64,000 nt of DNA from Limnoperna fortunei (GCA_944474755.1 OX104113.1:62268074-62332073), one strand, 5' to 3'; positions 12,401 to 27,400 are shown, numbered from the stretch's first letter. The notes: generated by a model not told the origin, from the letters alone. Numbers and translations are program-made.

Positions 12401-15400
12401 CTTTTCACTTGGGTGTCTGAGATTTTTCCCATTTTGCCTCCTCTGGTGTTAGATAGTTTATATCCTGCAGAGTATTGGTATTGTTCCATTTTTCATTAAC
12501 CAACCTGACAGAGTCAAACCTACTGTAAATACTACAATCCCTGTCTAATAAGATCAATATTTTATAAGTACCGTAATAGCTTGAGCATTTAAATTGCAGC
12601 TACCAATGCATGACTTAGTAAAATGACAACTTTAAACTTTGTTCTCATGCAGTATACCCTATGACAATCTAAAAGTTAGATATTTAAATGTACCTGATTC
12701 ATGCTTGAGAAGCTGCAGTTTCTGCCATTGCTATTGCTGATGAAGAGCTTTAAAGCAAACAGATTGAAGCAGTTTTCTAAACAGCTGTTACATGACTCTG
12801 TATTTAGAATTGATTGAACAATGATTAGAAAATACCTGACATGTCATTTTATTTTGACTATTAGATCACTCAGTGGTATTTCAAATAAACTACCTGCTAA
12901 GTTCTAACAGTTTTCAAGTGTAATTAAGTTGATGTATTATAGACCTCATCTAATGTTCTTGCAATGATTAACATAAATTACCTTTAACCTTTTTGCCATT
13001 TTGTGGATAATACTCACCCATGCTGATCAGATGATCCTTTAAACAAAAACGTGAGTAATATACACACTTATTTCAATAATTATGTTTTCTTTGTATGAGA
13101 GGTGACTATTTAATTAGATTGATCGATTGGATGCCTGCTTAACGTCCAGCGAGCAGTATTTCAGCTATATTCAGGACGGGAACAAGTTAACAAACAATAA
13201 ATCAACAGAAAATAGGGTAGGATGGGTCACAGGGAATACAATTTTGACTGCCACTGGAAAAGTATGGAGTTTGGGTAAGGGCGGAAAATTTAGCCTTTTG
13301 TAGCGGCTACAATGAGCCTACTCTTTTTCGAAATCTACAAAAGGGGTTTATATCGTGCAAGGAGCGTGGCACTCTCCAAACACGTTACCCACTACGGTCC
13401 GCGGTCAGTCTTTCCGTATTGTGACCTGACAACCCTCCAATGAGAGGGTTTCCCATATCCACCACCCGGGGACGCGCTGGGCTGCTCTGTGTGTCGAGCA
13501 CTGGGAACCCTCCCGGTATGGTCCCAGTATTTAATTAGAAACATCCCTTAATGGTATTTATACATTATTTGTCAGATCCTAAACGTCTCAAAGGTAAATA
13601 GAATCTCTTTTCTGTCACATAAATTTACTATTCTAGTTTTTGTAGTGTTAATATATTTGAATGAAACGGACAGGTTTTCACATTAGATTCCATTTTTTTT
13701 AAAATAGGACAGGAGGTGAGAGGGAGGAGGGGGGATTTTCACATGTTCAAAAGTAGAGCTATATCTTGATTTAGATAAATTTTATTTTCTTTTAAAATCT
13801 ATTTATTTAGTATTTTAATAATTGATTACAAAATGGGTTTTTAATTTGAATTTAGTAACTTTTCTAAGCTGGTTATTTTTGGAGTGGTTTTGTTTTGATT
13901 ACAAGTTTCTGTGCTTTAGTGGAAAGGTTCTGTGCATAATTAATTAACAAGTCATCAATTTATGATGATAAACATAACAACTGATTTATAACAATGAACA
14001 TAAGTTATTTATGGAATATTTATACAACAAATCACACATTGTCAGAAGATATCAAGTTTATTTGTATAAATTTTAGAAACACAATAAGGACAAAATATGT
14101 AAATATTTTCTGACAAGTGTGCAACAATGATGCACTAATAGGCCTTTTTCAAGATAGGTAGTTGGATATACCTGTGGTATCTCATGATGTATCCTATCAT
14201 GTGATTTATGGTATCACATGATTTATTTAGGGCACTTTTCTCAACACACAGTCTTTAACCCGTCTAATTTCGTTGTAAATGATGCCCTTACAATTGAAAG
14301 TGTCATAATTTTTACGAAATCACGGGATCAGCACCACATCCAACTCTTTATCTGGAGTAATCTCTAAAATGCCATTTTATCTTTTTGACATTTTATACAT
14401 AATTCTCACCAAGGCTGATCAAATGATCCTTTAAGTATTATAGGCAATAAATTTCTGTTGTTAAATGGTTTTATTTTTATATGTTAGGAAACTATTTTTT
14501 GGATATTTATTAATGTTTTGTCAGATCCTAAGCGTGTCAAAGGTAAAAGTATCAATTTTTTATCATAGAAATTGTTTTAATAGTTTTTTTTTGGAGTGTC
14601 AATATATTTTTATTAAGCAAATGGGTTTTTAAATTTTGTTGCAATTTTAAAAAAGATTTTAACATGTTCAAAAGTAGATCTGTTTATAATATATTTTTTA
14701 AATTAATTTATTTAGTATTTGGTTAGAAAAATGGTTTTTAAAGTTGTAGTCACTTTGTGTTTTGGAGTGGTTTGTTTTGTTAGTGATGATGTTCTGTGCA
14801 TTTTGTATGTACCAGTTGTTTATTTCTGATGAAAACGATAAAAATAGTCACTGATATGTTACATTTTTAATTAAATACTGAATAATTGATGTTAAAGAGT
14901 TGTCTTTCCAATTGTAATGCTTATCTCCCTTGCTTAGGAAAGGCTGATTAGGCAGCTTATTGTGAACAAGGTATCAAATCTATACAATGTCAATGAAAAT
15001 GAAATATTTAGGGAAATATATACATTATTAACATAATGATTATAAATTAACAGAAAATTTTCTGACAAGTTTGCATATATCATATTTATTCTGTAACAAT
15101 AAAATTAATTTTCTAAATTGCTCAAGCATAAAAAGAGCATTTTTGGCATCTAATTAGGTGATAATATTAAGTGAAGACACGGGTACCAGGAGAAATTTGT
15201 ATACTGTACAAGATGGCTGCCTCATACACTGTGTTTATATTTTTTCACTAGTCATTTATTTGTTTTAATGGTGTTTAATGCCACTTTCAGCAATTTTTCA
15301 GCTATCTCAAGGCATCCTATTTTTATTGGTGAAAGAGAAACCCCAAGTCTTATAGATAAAGTGGCTATCTTGGTCAATAATACTCACAAGACTTCACAGG

Positions 15401-18400
15401 TGATCTCTTTAGCAAAAAATTTAGTATTATACACAACTCAGAAATCAAATCCATTTTTTAATAAAAGAGGTCACTATTTTATTGTGAACAACACTTTTTG
15501 ATTTCTATTAATATTTTGTCAGATACTAAGCATGTCAAAGGTAAATAGAATCTATTTTAGAAATTTACAATTTGCACATTTTTATTCCAATTTTGAGAAA
15601 GAGAGTAGGTGAAAGGCAGACTTACATATATAAATGTAGAACTATGGACCTGTTAATTATAGATTTAATTTAGGTATATCCTATCTTGTTTCAAACTATT
15701 TATTTAGTATATGGTTAAAAGATGGTTTTTAAAATGTTTTTTTGAAAAAAGTCACTTTATTTTTATTAGCTGGTGTTTGTTGAGTGGTTTGTTTTCAATT
15801 ATAAGTTTCGATTCTTTGGATTAGTGAAGATGTTCTGTGCGTTTTTTATGGAACTGTTGTCAATTTTTGATGATAAAATTGATAAAACTAGCGACTAATA
15901 TAATATGCAGCTAAACTGCATGCATTTTTTAAATGATTTTTAAGACATTTTTATCTGTAACAAACCTGTAATTAACAAATAAACTAGGCACTCTTATATA
16001 CATTTACATTCGAGACAAGTCATTAACCTACCCCCAACCCCCCTCTCCCCCTGCATGGTTCTCTATAAATCTTGTACATAAGGTTTGGGAGTTCAAAATC
16101 GTTGATAGATGGCTGTCTCATACACACGAAATAGTTATTCTTTTACACTGGATATTGAACAGCTGATACAGTATTTAATATTTTTACATTTGTCATTATC
16201 CAATTGGACTGAGTCAAACCTCCAGTAGTGACTTTATGTATTGAACCTTTCATGTGAAGACCATTATATGGTATATTTCTTATGAATTGAGCGGGTAACC
16301 GTCTTCAATAATAATTGTAACTTTTAATAATGTTAGTTTCCTGGATCTTGTGTAACCTAATTGGCTGTGTGTATAGTTCATATTGATGTATAATACACAC
16401 CCAATCTAATGCTTTTACAACAAATAATTCATTTAGTTTAATTTGAACCATGTAAGCAATAAAGTATTATGCACAACTGAAGTCATTAATTGGATGTTTT
16501 CTTTGTATGAGAGGGTATTATTTTATTGGAACCATCTTGTTTTGATATGAATTATTGTTTTGTCAGATTCTAAGCTTATCAAAGGTAAATAGAATCTATT
16601 TCATATCATTAAAATTTATGATTCTGGTTTTTGTAGTGTAAATAGATTTTAATGAAACGGACAGGTTTTCACATTGTTTCGAATTTGAAACCGACAGCAA
16701 GTGAAAGGGATTTTCACATATTCAAAAGTAGAACTATGGATCTATCATATAATGATAGATTTAGTTCAGATAGATCTGATGTACTTGTGTAGTAATTGGT
16801 TAGAAGATGATTTTTGAATTGGGGTTGAACTTAAACACTTTGTTTTTAGTAGCTTTTATTTTTTGAGTGGTTTGTTTTTATTACAATTTTATGTTGTGGT
16901 TTAGTGATGTTCTGTACAAGGTTTATTAATCAGTAGTCTATTTCTTATGGAAAAAAAACCAGTGACATATATTAATAAATTATGGACTTTTGAAGACGTC
17001 AATACATCTTTTATGGACCTTAATTGTAGAATGATATTGATAGACCACAGTCAGAGGTCAATAACTTTTGCAAAGGTCCATATAAGCCTGTTGACCAAAG
17101 TCGCTATTTTTATTGTACACATGAAAACTACATCTGAAATTGCATTTATTTATTTATAAATTTTTCATCTGTACACTCACCATATTGTTTATGTTGATTG
17201 TATCATGAAATTAAACTTGAGTGAATATCCAGATATTATTAAGAAATATAGATCCAGATATTCGTTCCTATTTGATTTTTATCATACGATCAATATAAAC
17301 AATATAGTAGGTGCACATACATGTAATAAAAAGAAAAGTAATTGCAATTTCAGATGTGTTTTTCATATTTTGTATGACAATATGCCATTTTCAAGATTGG
17401 TAGTTAGATTTATCGTATCACATGATTTTATTTAGGGCACTTTCTATAACATGCGGTCTTAAAATATCATCTGAACGGATAAATGTCCACCCCTTCCATA
17501 AATTTATGTTAAGTGTGGGCTTTACAAACTGCCACAACACAGCACAGGTACAGGTTTTGTTTTGCACCGTCTTTCTTAAACTGTCCCATTTCATTTAAAT
17601 GTCAACGCTTTTAACTGAAAGTGCCATAAATTTTTATGAAATCATGTGATCAGCATTACAATTTCCACCACCTTTACAAGAGTTATTATATATAAATATG
17701 ATGTATTAGGTACTATTAATTCAGACAATTCTTTTTATTCTGCAACAACACAATTTTTTCTGTATTAAAAAGAAACATAAAAAGAGTATTTTAGGCATCT
17801 AATCAAATGATAACATCATAACAATAATGTTATAAGGACATTATACAATTACTGACTTTGATAGGTTGCTCTCAGGATTTCTCAACAAGAGAAAATGTAA
17901 TATTTACCAAGCCACTAGTCATTGTGAATACAATTTTTAAAGGTTTAAGAAATCCTGTTTGCAACAGCATTTCAAAGTCAGAGATTGTTTTATTACATTA
18001 ATAAAAAATATTTCCTCATCTATCATAACAAATCTATTAGCAACAGAAGGGTCCATGGTTGTCAACAAGGTTTTTGTGATACACATATCTGAATCAGATA
18101 CATTGATTTGATGATTGAGAGTGAGAGGGTTATTTTGATTGGCTGCTGAACAATTGTTCTTTTCTATCCATTTTTAGGGTAAAACTGGTTGAAATTGGAT
18201 TCTGCTTGTCTATTTTTGAAATGAAACTGCCAGCAAAAAAAATACCGTAATGTGATGCAATTTTAGTAGTGAAAGTACTTTTTAGACACATCAAAAACAC
18301 ATAAAATTCTATCTATGTAATAATAGAAGTTATTCATATATTTTCCAACTAAAACAAAATATTGTGTATATTGCTTAAGAAATACTTCATGGCTGCCCAA

Positions 18401-21400
18401 ATTTGATGGTAGGCATTATATTCATGAATATTTTGCCAAGAGCATAATGAAAATGTACAATATGGAATAATAAAAAAAAATTCAAACCAAAAAACTGCAT
18501 AAGCACACTGGGGTGTGATTTTTGAAATGGCTGGAACAGCCATATTTTATTGAATATTTATTTAGAGGATTGTTTCCAAAGTTTTTGAAAGCCAGTGTAT
18601 AAGAATATTGTACTGCAAGTGTAATGTTTGCAGGATATAATGAAATCTTAGTATTAAAAAAGTTTATCCACTACAACATTATTTTAAGGTTTTATAAATA
18701 ACTTTGTAATATAATCTTTATCTTAACCACAGCGGCTTTAAATGGTAAGTCCTACAGTTAAGCTTACAGCAAGCACAGTACAAAGCTTTGCCATTTTATT
18801 GACATAACTTATATGTTATATAATTTATTTATTATAATCTGCTTACATTTTTATTTGCCTCTGCATGAAATACAGTCCACTTATTCATATTTTATGTTAT
18901 TTTGTTATGAATTTTTTTTAATATTTTGTATATGAAAAATAATTTTATACCATTAATATATCGCAAATATTTAAACAAATGAAATTTTTTTTTTCATATA
19001 TTTAAATAAATGCACATGTAATTATTTTCATTTTTTCCAGTTTGCAAAAAAATTAAAATTTTGATGTTTTCTGTCAAAGTTTAATTAGGGTAATATTCAC
19101 AATTATTCAGAAATATATAAATATTTAAAAGTTTCGGACTTGTCATAAAGTGCAAGCTAAAAATAGTATTTGCGACCAAAAATTTTTTTTAGCAAAATAC
19201 ACATTAATGATGAATGGGATTAAGATGAATCTTAACAATTGCAAGTACAAATGTACAGAGAAATTAGCAGACGGTAAGATTTTAACACCATAACAGAATT
19301 TTCTCTGAATATCGCAATAAATTTTGGTTGAATTGTAATAAATTATTAGCAAAATGGAGACGAACAAAAAACAGGCTTACTGTTCCTAATCCAACAAAAG
19401 GTATGCTTTGTATTATGCATGGATTTATATATATAAATTTTGTATGTAGCATTTATTTATAATTTTATTACAATTATTATTTTATAGCAGGTGCATGTAC
19501 AGTTGTATTTAATACTTCCATGTTTATTTACATTGTTATTTTTTGTTTACATTGATAAGTTTGTCATTGTATAGTCTTTTAACCAGACCAGGCAGATGGG
19601 ATCTCGATCCTATCTAGTTCAGCTCACTTATCTGTTTTACTTTGGACAGAGTGTTTTACAGTTATCAAAATGTATCACAGTCTTATGTAAAAAATGTATT
19701 CTGTTACTCGCCAGGAGTTAGTGGTTCTATATGAGTATTAATATTTTCTGCTCTAAATATACTAAAACAGTGCAGAATTGGTAGTTCGAGCCACAGAATT
19801 TAAACTGTTAAGTAGTATTCAAGCTGTGTTTATAATAAATGACTGAAATTGTCGAAAAAAATTTCAAATTATCATTTATTAAGATGAATCAAATAAATGG
19901 CTGCCACCTGTTTTTGCATGCGTTTTATTTAAGTAAAACAAATTTGTTTGTATAGTCAAAGTTAATGTTCTAGAGTATTCCAAGTGGAATGTATGTTTAC
20001 TAATACTAAAATATAAATCAAAATAATATTATTTATAAGATTATGTAAATAACAATCATGTGAGCTGTTACAATAATTAATTAATCTCTGGTTTTTAAAA
20101 TAAGAAATATTTTGGCTTTATAATTTGTTCAGACAAGGAAGAGGAAAAGCTGGAAAGTGATCTGAGATCAGAAAGCAGAGCTTCTAGTAGAAGTTCTTCA
20201 AGATCTAAAATGAGAGCTCAAAGGAAACGAGCCTCTAAGGCAAGCGTACCCAGCTTAGTCAAGGACAATGCCAGCCAGTCAACTTCTGTCAAAAGTGCAA
20301 GGTAAACATTTAGTCATCACTTCAAGTAATTAACAGTACTTCTTCTAGAAACTGTATAACGGGCTTTTTAACACCTTAATGCTTTAAAGGTTTAGAGTTT
20401 AGAGTTTTGTTAAAATAGATAGAGCTTCTTTTGTTGTATGTAGATAATATAGAATTAGAACAAAAAAATAAATATGGTACTATGTCCAAAATTAAACATT
20501 ATGTTAGTTTTGACATGCTTATTTTGCTATTATAAAACTTAAAAATATCTCAATTTTGATAAATCAATTTTTTCTTTATATTAAAAATATTTTGCTTGAT
20601 TTGAACATTACATACAACATTTGTACTGTAATGTTCTTTTTTTGTTATTCAAATTATTAAAATTTATAAATGTCCCAGATAGTTTAATAGTTTTATTATT
20701 GCATTTACAAAAAAAAAATGTGGCTTATAATAATGACAGCTGTATTTCCAAATATATTGTGTTTTAATTTTTCAATTTAAAAACAGCAACAAAGATGTAA
20801 AACTATAGACCAATAATTTTATTTTTTAACTGTGATTTCGTAATTAAAATAATTTTTTTTTAAAATTCATATATGTTAATCATAAAATATAAGAAAAATT
20901 AGTATTTGGTTTAAGATTATTGCAAGTACAAATGTACCATCTTTTCATAGCTTGTATTCTTTCTCAGAGTAAGTAGACTGGTCCAATCTCGTGTGATCTC
21001 TGCAATCTTTTCCTTATAATTACACATTTTTCTTTTATGAGTTTGTTTTGCTATCTACTTCTCACACCTTAGCTTTTATTTTCATATCAAAGTTTATTTC
21101 AGCTTGATTTATTTTTGATCGGGGAAGTGTTTACTGTCCAATTACAGTTCCGACATATTGATGTTTTGAATAAGGCAACACCTTTTGTTTTATTTGCCTA
21201 CAAAATTGCCCCGCATGGCACTGATTTGTTACTGTAATAGGGGTCAGGAGCTAAACATTTATGTCACATGAAAAACACTCCTTCTTAATGGGTAAACAAT
21301 TATACACATGAAGTTAGATGTTTTTTTGCACATTTGCACTTTATATAACTACATATCATGTGTATTACATTGAAGGGTTGGTGTAACTATTAAGTACACA

Positions 21401-24400
21401 TAATCTATTGTGAATAAACTATTTATTTCAGTATGGTAAGTTGTTACAAAACACAACATTTTTAAGCATTTTCAGTATGCACTTCCACATAACTTTAAAC
21501 AGAAACTTAATTTATAATATTTTTGATGGTTTTTTATCTCCTGTCTATGAAAGTTTAGGGACATTTTTTGGTCTTTTCATTCATTTGTTAGTTTGTCCAT
21601 CCAACCTCAGTTTTACCTTTGTGTTGATCTTTTTGTTTATGACAATGATTTCACATCTTCATGAAACTTAGTACACAATTACAACATGATGAGATCTGTT
21701 CACTGGCAAATTTTTTAGAGTTATTTCATGGTTGAGTGAACTGAGAAAAAGGGAGTGTTCACAATATGTGCCAAGCGGGACATCTGTGCCTCAAAGACAC
21801 ATTTTCTTCTTGCTTATTTTATCGTCTTACATTTCTATAAACTTTCCACACTAGAACAGACCTTTTTTTTTTAATTTTTATTTTCTTGTATTCAAATAAT
21901 TAAAAAATATCTGGATTCAGTAAAAATGTCTTAATAGTTAATTTGTTTGTTATCATGATTTTCTTAAATATTTGCAGTGGTGAGGTAGAGTCTGACAGAG
22001 TATTATATCTGATGAAGAATCCAGCTCAGTTGTTAAATTTGTTAGCAAAACTGTATGTGTTTGCTTATACTTGGAGCATTGGTGGAAACTTCCACCGACA
22101 GGAGGACATGGACGAGGATGAAAATGTCAATAGACGTGGAACAGATAAAGTAGAAAAGGATTTTAACATATGTAATGAGTTCGACAATTTCATGAGGGAG
22201 TTGTTTGAAGTGGAACCTCCTCTGGGTAATTCATATATTCTCTTCTATATTTGATCTTTTTAAAGAAAAAGTAGAAAACTAATCAGTCAACAAGAATAGA
22301 AAATAACAGTTAAGATAGAGATACATGACACAAAGAAGAAACCAAAAACACAACAATAAAACCTCAAATTAATAACCTGAAACCAATAAAAAAGTGAGTG
22401 CTCTCAGATGGACAGAACGAGTAAACAACAACAAAACCCCAAAATTAATAACCTGAAACAAATAAAAAAGTGAGTGCTCTCAGATGGACAGAACGAGTAA
22501 ACAACAACAAAACCCCAAAATTAATAACCTGAAACCAATAAAAAAGTGGGTGCTCTCAGATGGACAGAACGACTAAACACAACAACAAAAACTCCAAATA
22601 ATAACCTGAAACCAATAAAAAAGTGAGTGCTCTCAGATGGACAGAACGAGTAAACAACAACAAAACCCCAAAATTAATAACCTGAAACCAATAAAAAAGT
22701 GAGTGCTCTCAGATGGACAGAAGGACTAAACACAACAACAAAAACTCCAAATAATAACCTGAAACCAATAAAAATGTAGGTGCTCTCAGATGGACAGAAC
22801 GAGTAAACACAACAAAAAAACCCAAATTAATTACCTGAAACCAATAAAAAAGTGTGTGCTCCCAGATGGACAGAACGAGTAAACAACAACAAAACCCCAA
22901 AATTAATAACCTGAAACAAATAAAAAAGTGGGTGCTCTCAGATGGACAGAACGACTTAACACAACAACAAAAACTCCAAATAATAACCTGAAACCAATAA
23001 AAATGTGAGTGCTCTCAGATGGACAGAACGAGTAAACACAACAACAAAACCCCCAAAATAAAAAACCTGAAACCAATAAAAATGTGGGTGCTCTCAGATG
23101 GACAGAACAAGTAAACTCAACAAAAAAACCCCCAAAATTAATAGCCTGAAACCAATAAAAATGTGGGTGCTCTCAGATGGACAGAACAAGTAAACTCAAC
23201 AAAAAAAACCCCCCAAAATTAATAGCCTGAAACCAATAAAAAAGTGGGTGCTCTCCGATGGACAAAATCAGTAAACAACAACAAAACCTCCAAAATAAAA
23301 AACCTGAAACCAATAAAAATGTGGGTGCTCTCAAATGTACAGAACGAGTAAACACAACAACAAAAACCCAAATTAATTACATGAAACCAATAAAAAAGTG
23401 GGTGCTACCAGATGGACAGAACGAGTAAACAACAACAAAACCCCAAAATTAATAACCTGAAACAAATAAAAAAGTGGGTGCTCTCAGATGGACAGAACGA
23501 CTAAACACAACAACAAAAACTCCAAATAACCTGAAACCAATAAAAATGTGAGTGCTCTCAGATGGACAGAACGAGTAAACAAAACAACAAAACCCCTGAA
23601 TTAATAATCGAAACCAATTAAAATGTAGGTGCTCTCAGATGGGCAGAATGAGAGAGCATTGTACAGAATTTATTTGTCACTATATATTTTAAATGTATGT
23701 TGTTATTCCAGAAGTTTTATAAAAGGTTATCAGGGGCTGATACAGGATTTTCGAAAGGTTGATATCAGAAAAGGAGGGCCACGAACAAGGTTTTTATAGT
23801 GTTCAGTAACCTTTATTTGGTACAGTATATACAACAGAGATATCATAATAAACAAATTAGTACCGTTAATGCATTAATTTATGGCAAGGACGAGCCTTTG
23901 GCGCTGGTTGTTACCCTGTCTGTTCTCTTTTTTTTCCTTTCCTTTTTTAAAGGGGTGGGGGGGGGGGGGCGTACGCCCCTATGCCACTGGTTATTTTACT
24001 TTAGTTTATACTGGGCCTCTATGGCTAAATTGCTTAGTCCATGGTCATCTACTATTATGCTCTGTCAACACTGAAGTAACAACTTTAAGCCTTTCTGATG
24101 GCAGGGTTTGCTTGACGCCAACTTTAATTGACAAAAATTGGAGATTTTCACCAGGTACTACAGCTTCCTTCTCTAATAAAACCTGAACACTATGATATAA
24201 CTTAAAATTGCTGAAAGTATCATTTACTCCTATTCAAACAGTTTCGAATACTTTTTTTTGTAGGTGTAAGACTTCCAACTGGAAACAGAAGTATCTATGG
24301 TTACTTCATTGACATGGAATCTGGTAACTTTGTACCCTGGGAAACATTAGTTCCTACCACTAGGTGGCTTATAGAAAGAGGAGCTATTATAACTATAGGG

Positions 24401-27400
24401 GAGACGATGGGTGTGTCCTCTGGACATAAAAAAAAGAGAGAGGAGCAGGAGATTACACCCACAGTAGATATTGTCAGGTTCTCCTTCCTGTCGGGGTTGT
24501 TGCTCCTTAACAGACGTGCTGTATTGTTGACAGGTAATATTGTACAGGATCAGTAGTGGACAATGCTAAAACTTTATTTTGTATATATTTTTATGGGGAC
24601 TCTGACACTGAATCAACAAGTAACAATGGATAACCATATACCGTTATAATAATTGAAATGTTTAAGTTATAAAATAAATATGGTGGGGAGTAGAATTAAT
24701 TCAGATTTTTGTCAAAAGATAAGATTAGTACTTAAACAATGTAGAGTGTCATATTCTCATAACTATATTTAAAATTTGTATTTTTCTGTGTTTTGTTTTA
24801 CCATAAATGACCAAACATTGGGGTTTTTTTAGTTGAACCCTTTCTCAAAGATTACCATAAAGTTTGATATTTTACATTTAATTTTTGATATCTATTTACC
24901 AATAAAAATATATTTTAACAATTTGCTTTAGTTTTTTGTAACTTTAACATAAAAATAACACATATTTTTAAGTGTATATTTTGCATTAAATTTTTAATTA
25001 TTCTTAGTTAGCGTTAGATTAAAACTGTTACCGATAGTTTCCTAACATTAAACAATTTCAAACATGTTGAATGTTAGTTTCTTCTAGTCAAATAATATAA
25101 ATTTCTGTAAGTAATTTTCTTTAAATAATTCAATTCACCATGGTTCAGCTGAAAAATTTCTGAAGTGGCATTAAACTCTGACTATATTTTGAAATAGTTT
25201 CTGATTAATTGATTGATTGCTTTTTTATGTCCAGCAAGCATGATGTCAGTTATATTGAGGATGTTGAAATAGTTTCTGTAAGCTTGGGTAAAATTTTGAA
25301 AAGTATTTGTAGTATACTTTCAGGAAATCAAGAAATTATCTACTGGTAAAATGGTTCATTGAAACTTAAAAGGCGTTTGAGGTCAAATAGTCATTGTTTT
25401 AATAAAAAAAACAAGTTCTAACAAATCTAAATTTGTTAATGTATTTAGGTGACTCCGGAGTTGGCAAATCTGCATTGATCAACTACTTGCTTGGAAAACT
25501 ATCACAAGATGGTGGCACTACTACCAAGAGTAATACAGTATTAGGCAGTGTGCTGAGTTATTCATCTAAGCACTCTTCTCTTCTGGAAAATATCTCAAAC
25601 TTGACAAAGTTTGGTGAGGAGGATGATAATAAAGACTTGGATGTCCTTATGGGAACCTCTAAACCTAAGACTTCTACTGGTATCCTATACTCTATGATAC
25701 AGTGCAGTGCTCAGACAACATCTGCTAGACTACAGGACAATATCATGCTTAAACTTTTGAAGAAGGGCAAGGATACACTTGGGGCACCTCGTGGGAGGAG
25801 AAAGTTTGTTTTTGTTGATGATCTCAATATGCCAGCTCCAGAGGAATATGGAGCACAGCCTCCACTTGAACTTTTAAGACAGTTCTTAGAACTTGGTGGA
25901 TTCTATGATACAAAAAGTCTTAGTTGGAAGGTACATATTTATTACTGATAATTGAATTGTTTAGAGAATAAGACTTAGTTAATAAACAGCACAAAAATGA
26001 TTAAAAATCTCTAATATTAATCCTCCTAACTAATAGGTTGATCTCTATCTTAGATCTTGCATAAATCTCATGACTAATATTAGGCTGAATTTTATACTGT
26101 CGTTATAATTTGAAGTTAGTTTTGTGATTTGTCAAATTAAAGGCAGAATTCAGTCCTATTGCTCATAATGTAGCAAATAAATAATTCTAACTTTGATCTA
26201 TTTTTACAAAATTCAAACATAATATTCATCTTCTTTACATTATTTAAGCTTTAGACATTGCGAAACTAACAGGAAAAGATCTTTATTGAAGAAATTAATT
26301 TTTTCATTTTTGAAGATGTACATGGAAAATGCTATGTTGATCATTATTCCATATATGGATAATGTGACCTAATTTTCTTATAAACATGCTGATTTGCATT
26401 CTATAACAACCATTCCGTTATGAGAATCCAGTAATTTACATATACCTACCCAACATGCCATTCAGTTTCAGGTTTCTCAATGTTTTTCATTAGTAAACGT
26501 TATTAAAAAGAGACATGAATGTCAGTTAACACACAATGCACAGCGGGTATTTAAAATGGCAATTACTATCATTATTTATCTATAATGATCAATTTTAAAC
26601 AAGAAACCGATAAAAAAATGGTGACACTGTCAAAAGATATCAGGACCCACCACGTCTGATTATATATGCAACTTCTTTTGGACATCAAAGTGCCAGGAGT
26701 TATTCACTCCAGCTCTGCTACATTATGAGTAATGGGACTAAATTCGTACCCTCACCAAAAAAATGTGAGGGTATGATTATTTGTTCTAGCCTGACAATAT
26801 GCACCATGTCAGATATGATTTTAATATTTGTTTAACCAAAAACTGCAGGCATGATCATGTCAATTATCCCAAAAATTTAATATTAAAAGTTAAAAATAAA
26901 TATTTTACTAATTTTCATTTACACAATTTTGACTACTGCTAAAATATTCTCTTGTTAAAGTAAAATCTGATAAATGCAGACAGTAAACAGAAAAACACTT
27001 CCACTTAGTTTATTAAACTAGGAAAAGCTTGGATCATGTTTTCAAGTGGGCTTAAAATGTCGGACACTTAAAGGCTTTTAACTCACATTATGGAAATTGG
27101 CTTTGAATCATTTATGTTTAAAAGCAAAGTTAAAGTACTAGTATCCTCTCTCTCTATTTCTTTTGTAATGACATTCACGTTGAAAGACATAGTCTGTTGA
27201 CATGTACAATAATTTCAGCTTGTTTACAAGTTATTGCAAAAACATTCTAACCAGGAAGCCAATTAATAAAAGTGTATGGTGTTTGGATACTATTTTTTAA
27301 CATATTACTTATTTGCTATTCCAGACTATATTTGATGTGACAGTTGTAGCAGCTTGTGGTCCACCAGGTGGCGGCAGGAATCCAATCAGCCCAAGACTGC

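Larger units (their letters stand above)
10800..16950 (+). repeat. Five tandem intronic blocks, each carrying one microexon
   Basis: The intron between 9354 and 20133 contains five related blocks, with microexons starting at 11639, 13576, 14525, 15523 and 16567. Shared landmarks are GACAGAGTCAAACCT upstream, a GCTGATCA(G/A)ATGATCCTT block, TTTTGTCAG before each exon, and GGTAAATAGAATC plus AAACGGACAGGTTTTCACAT after. Blocks 1 and 2 are the closest pair and both contain a fold-back element. Confidence -1.

Noticed and set aside
12271..12489. 72-residue minus-strand frame that reads like real protein ([12 protein letters not shown])
   Set aside because: No recognised family, a stop soon after, and no splice partner; could be a decayed coding fragment but cannot be supported.
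19373..19400. Another candidate microexon (26 nt before GTATGC)
   Set aside because: Length is not a multiple of three, so it would break the phase-1 to phase-1 reading between 9354 and 20133.
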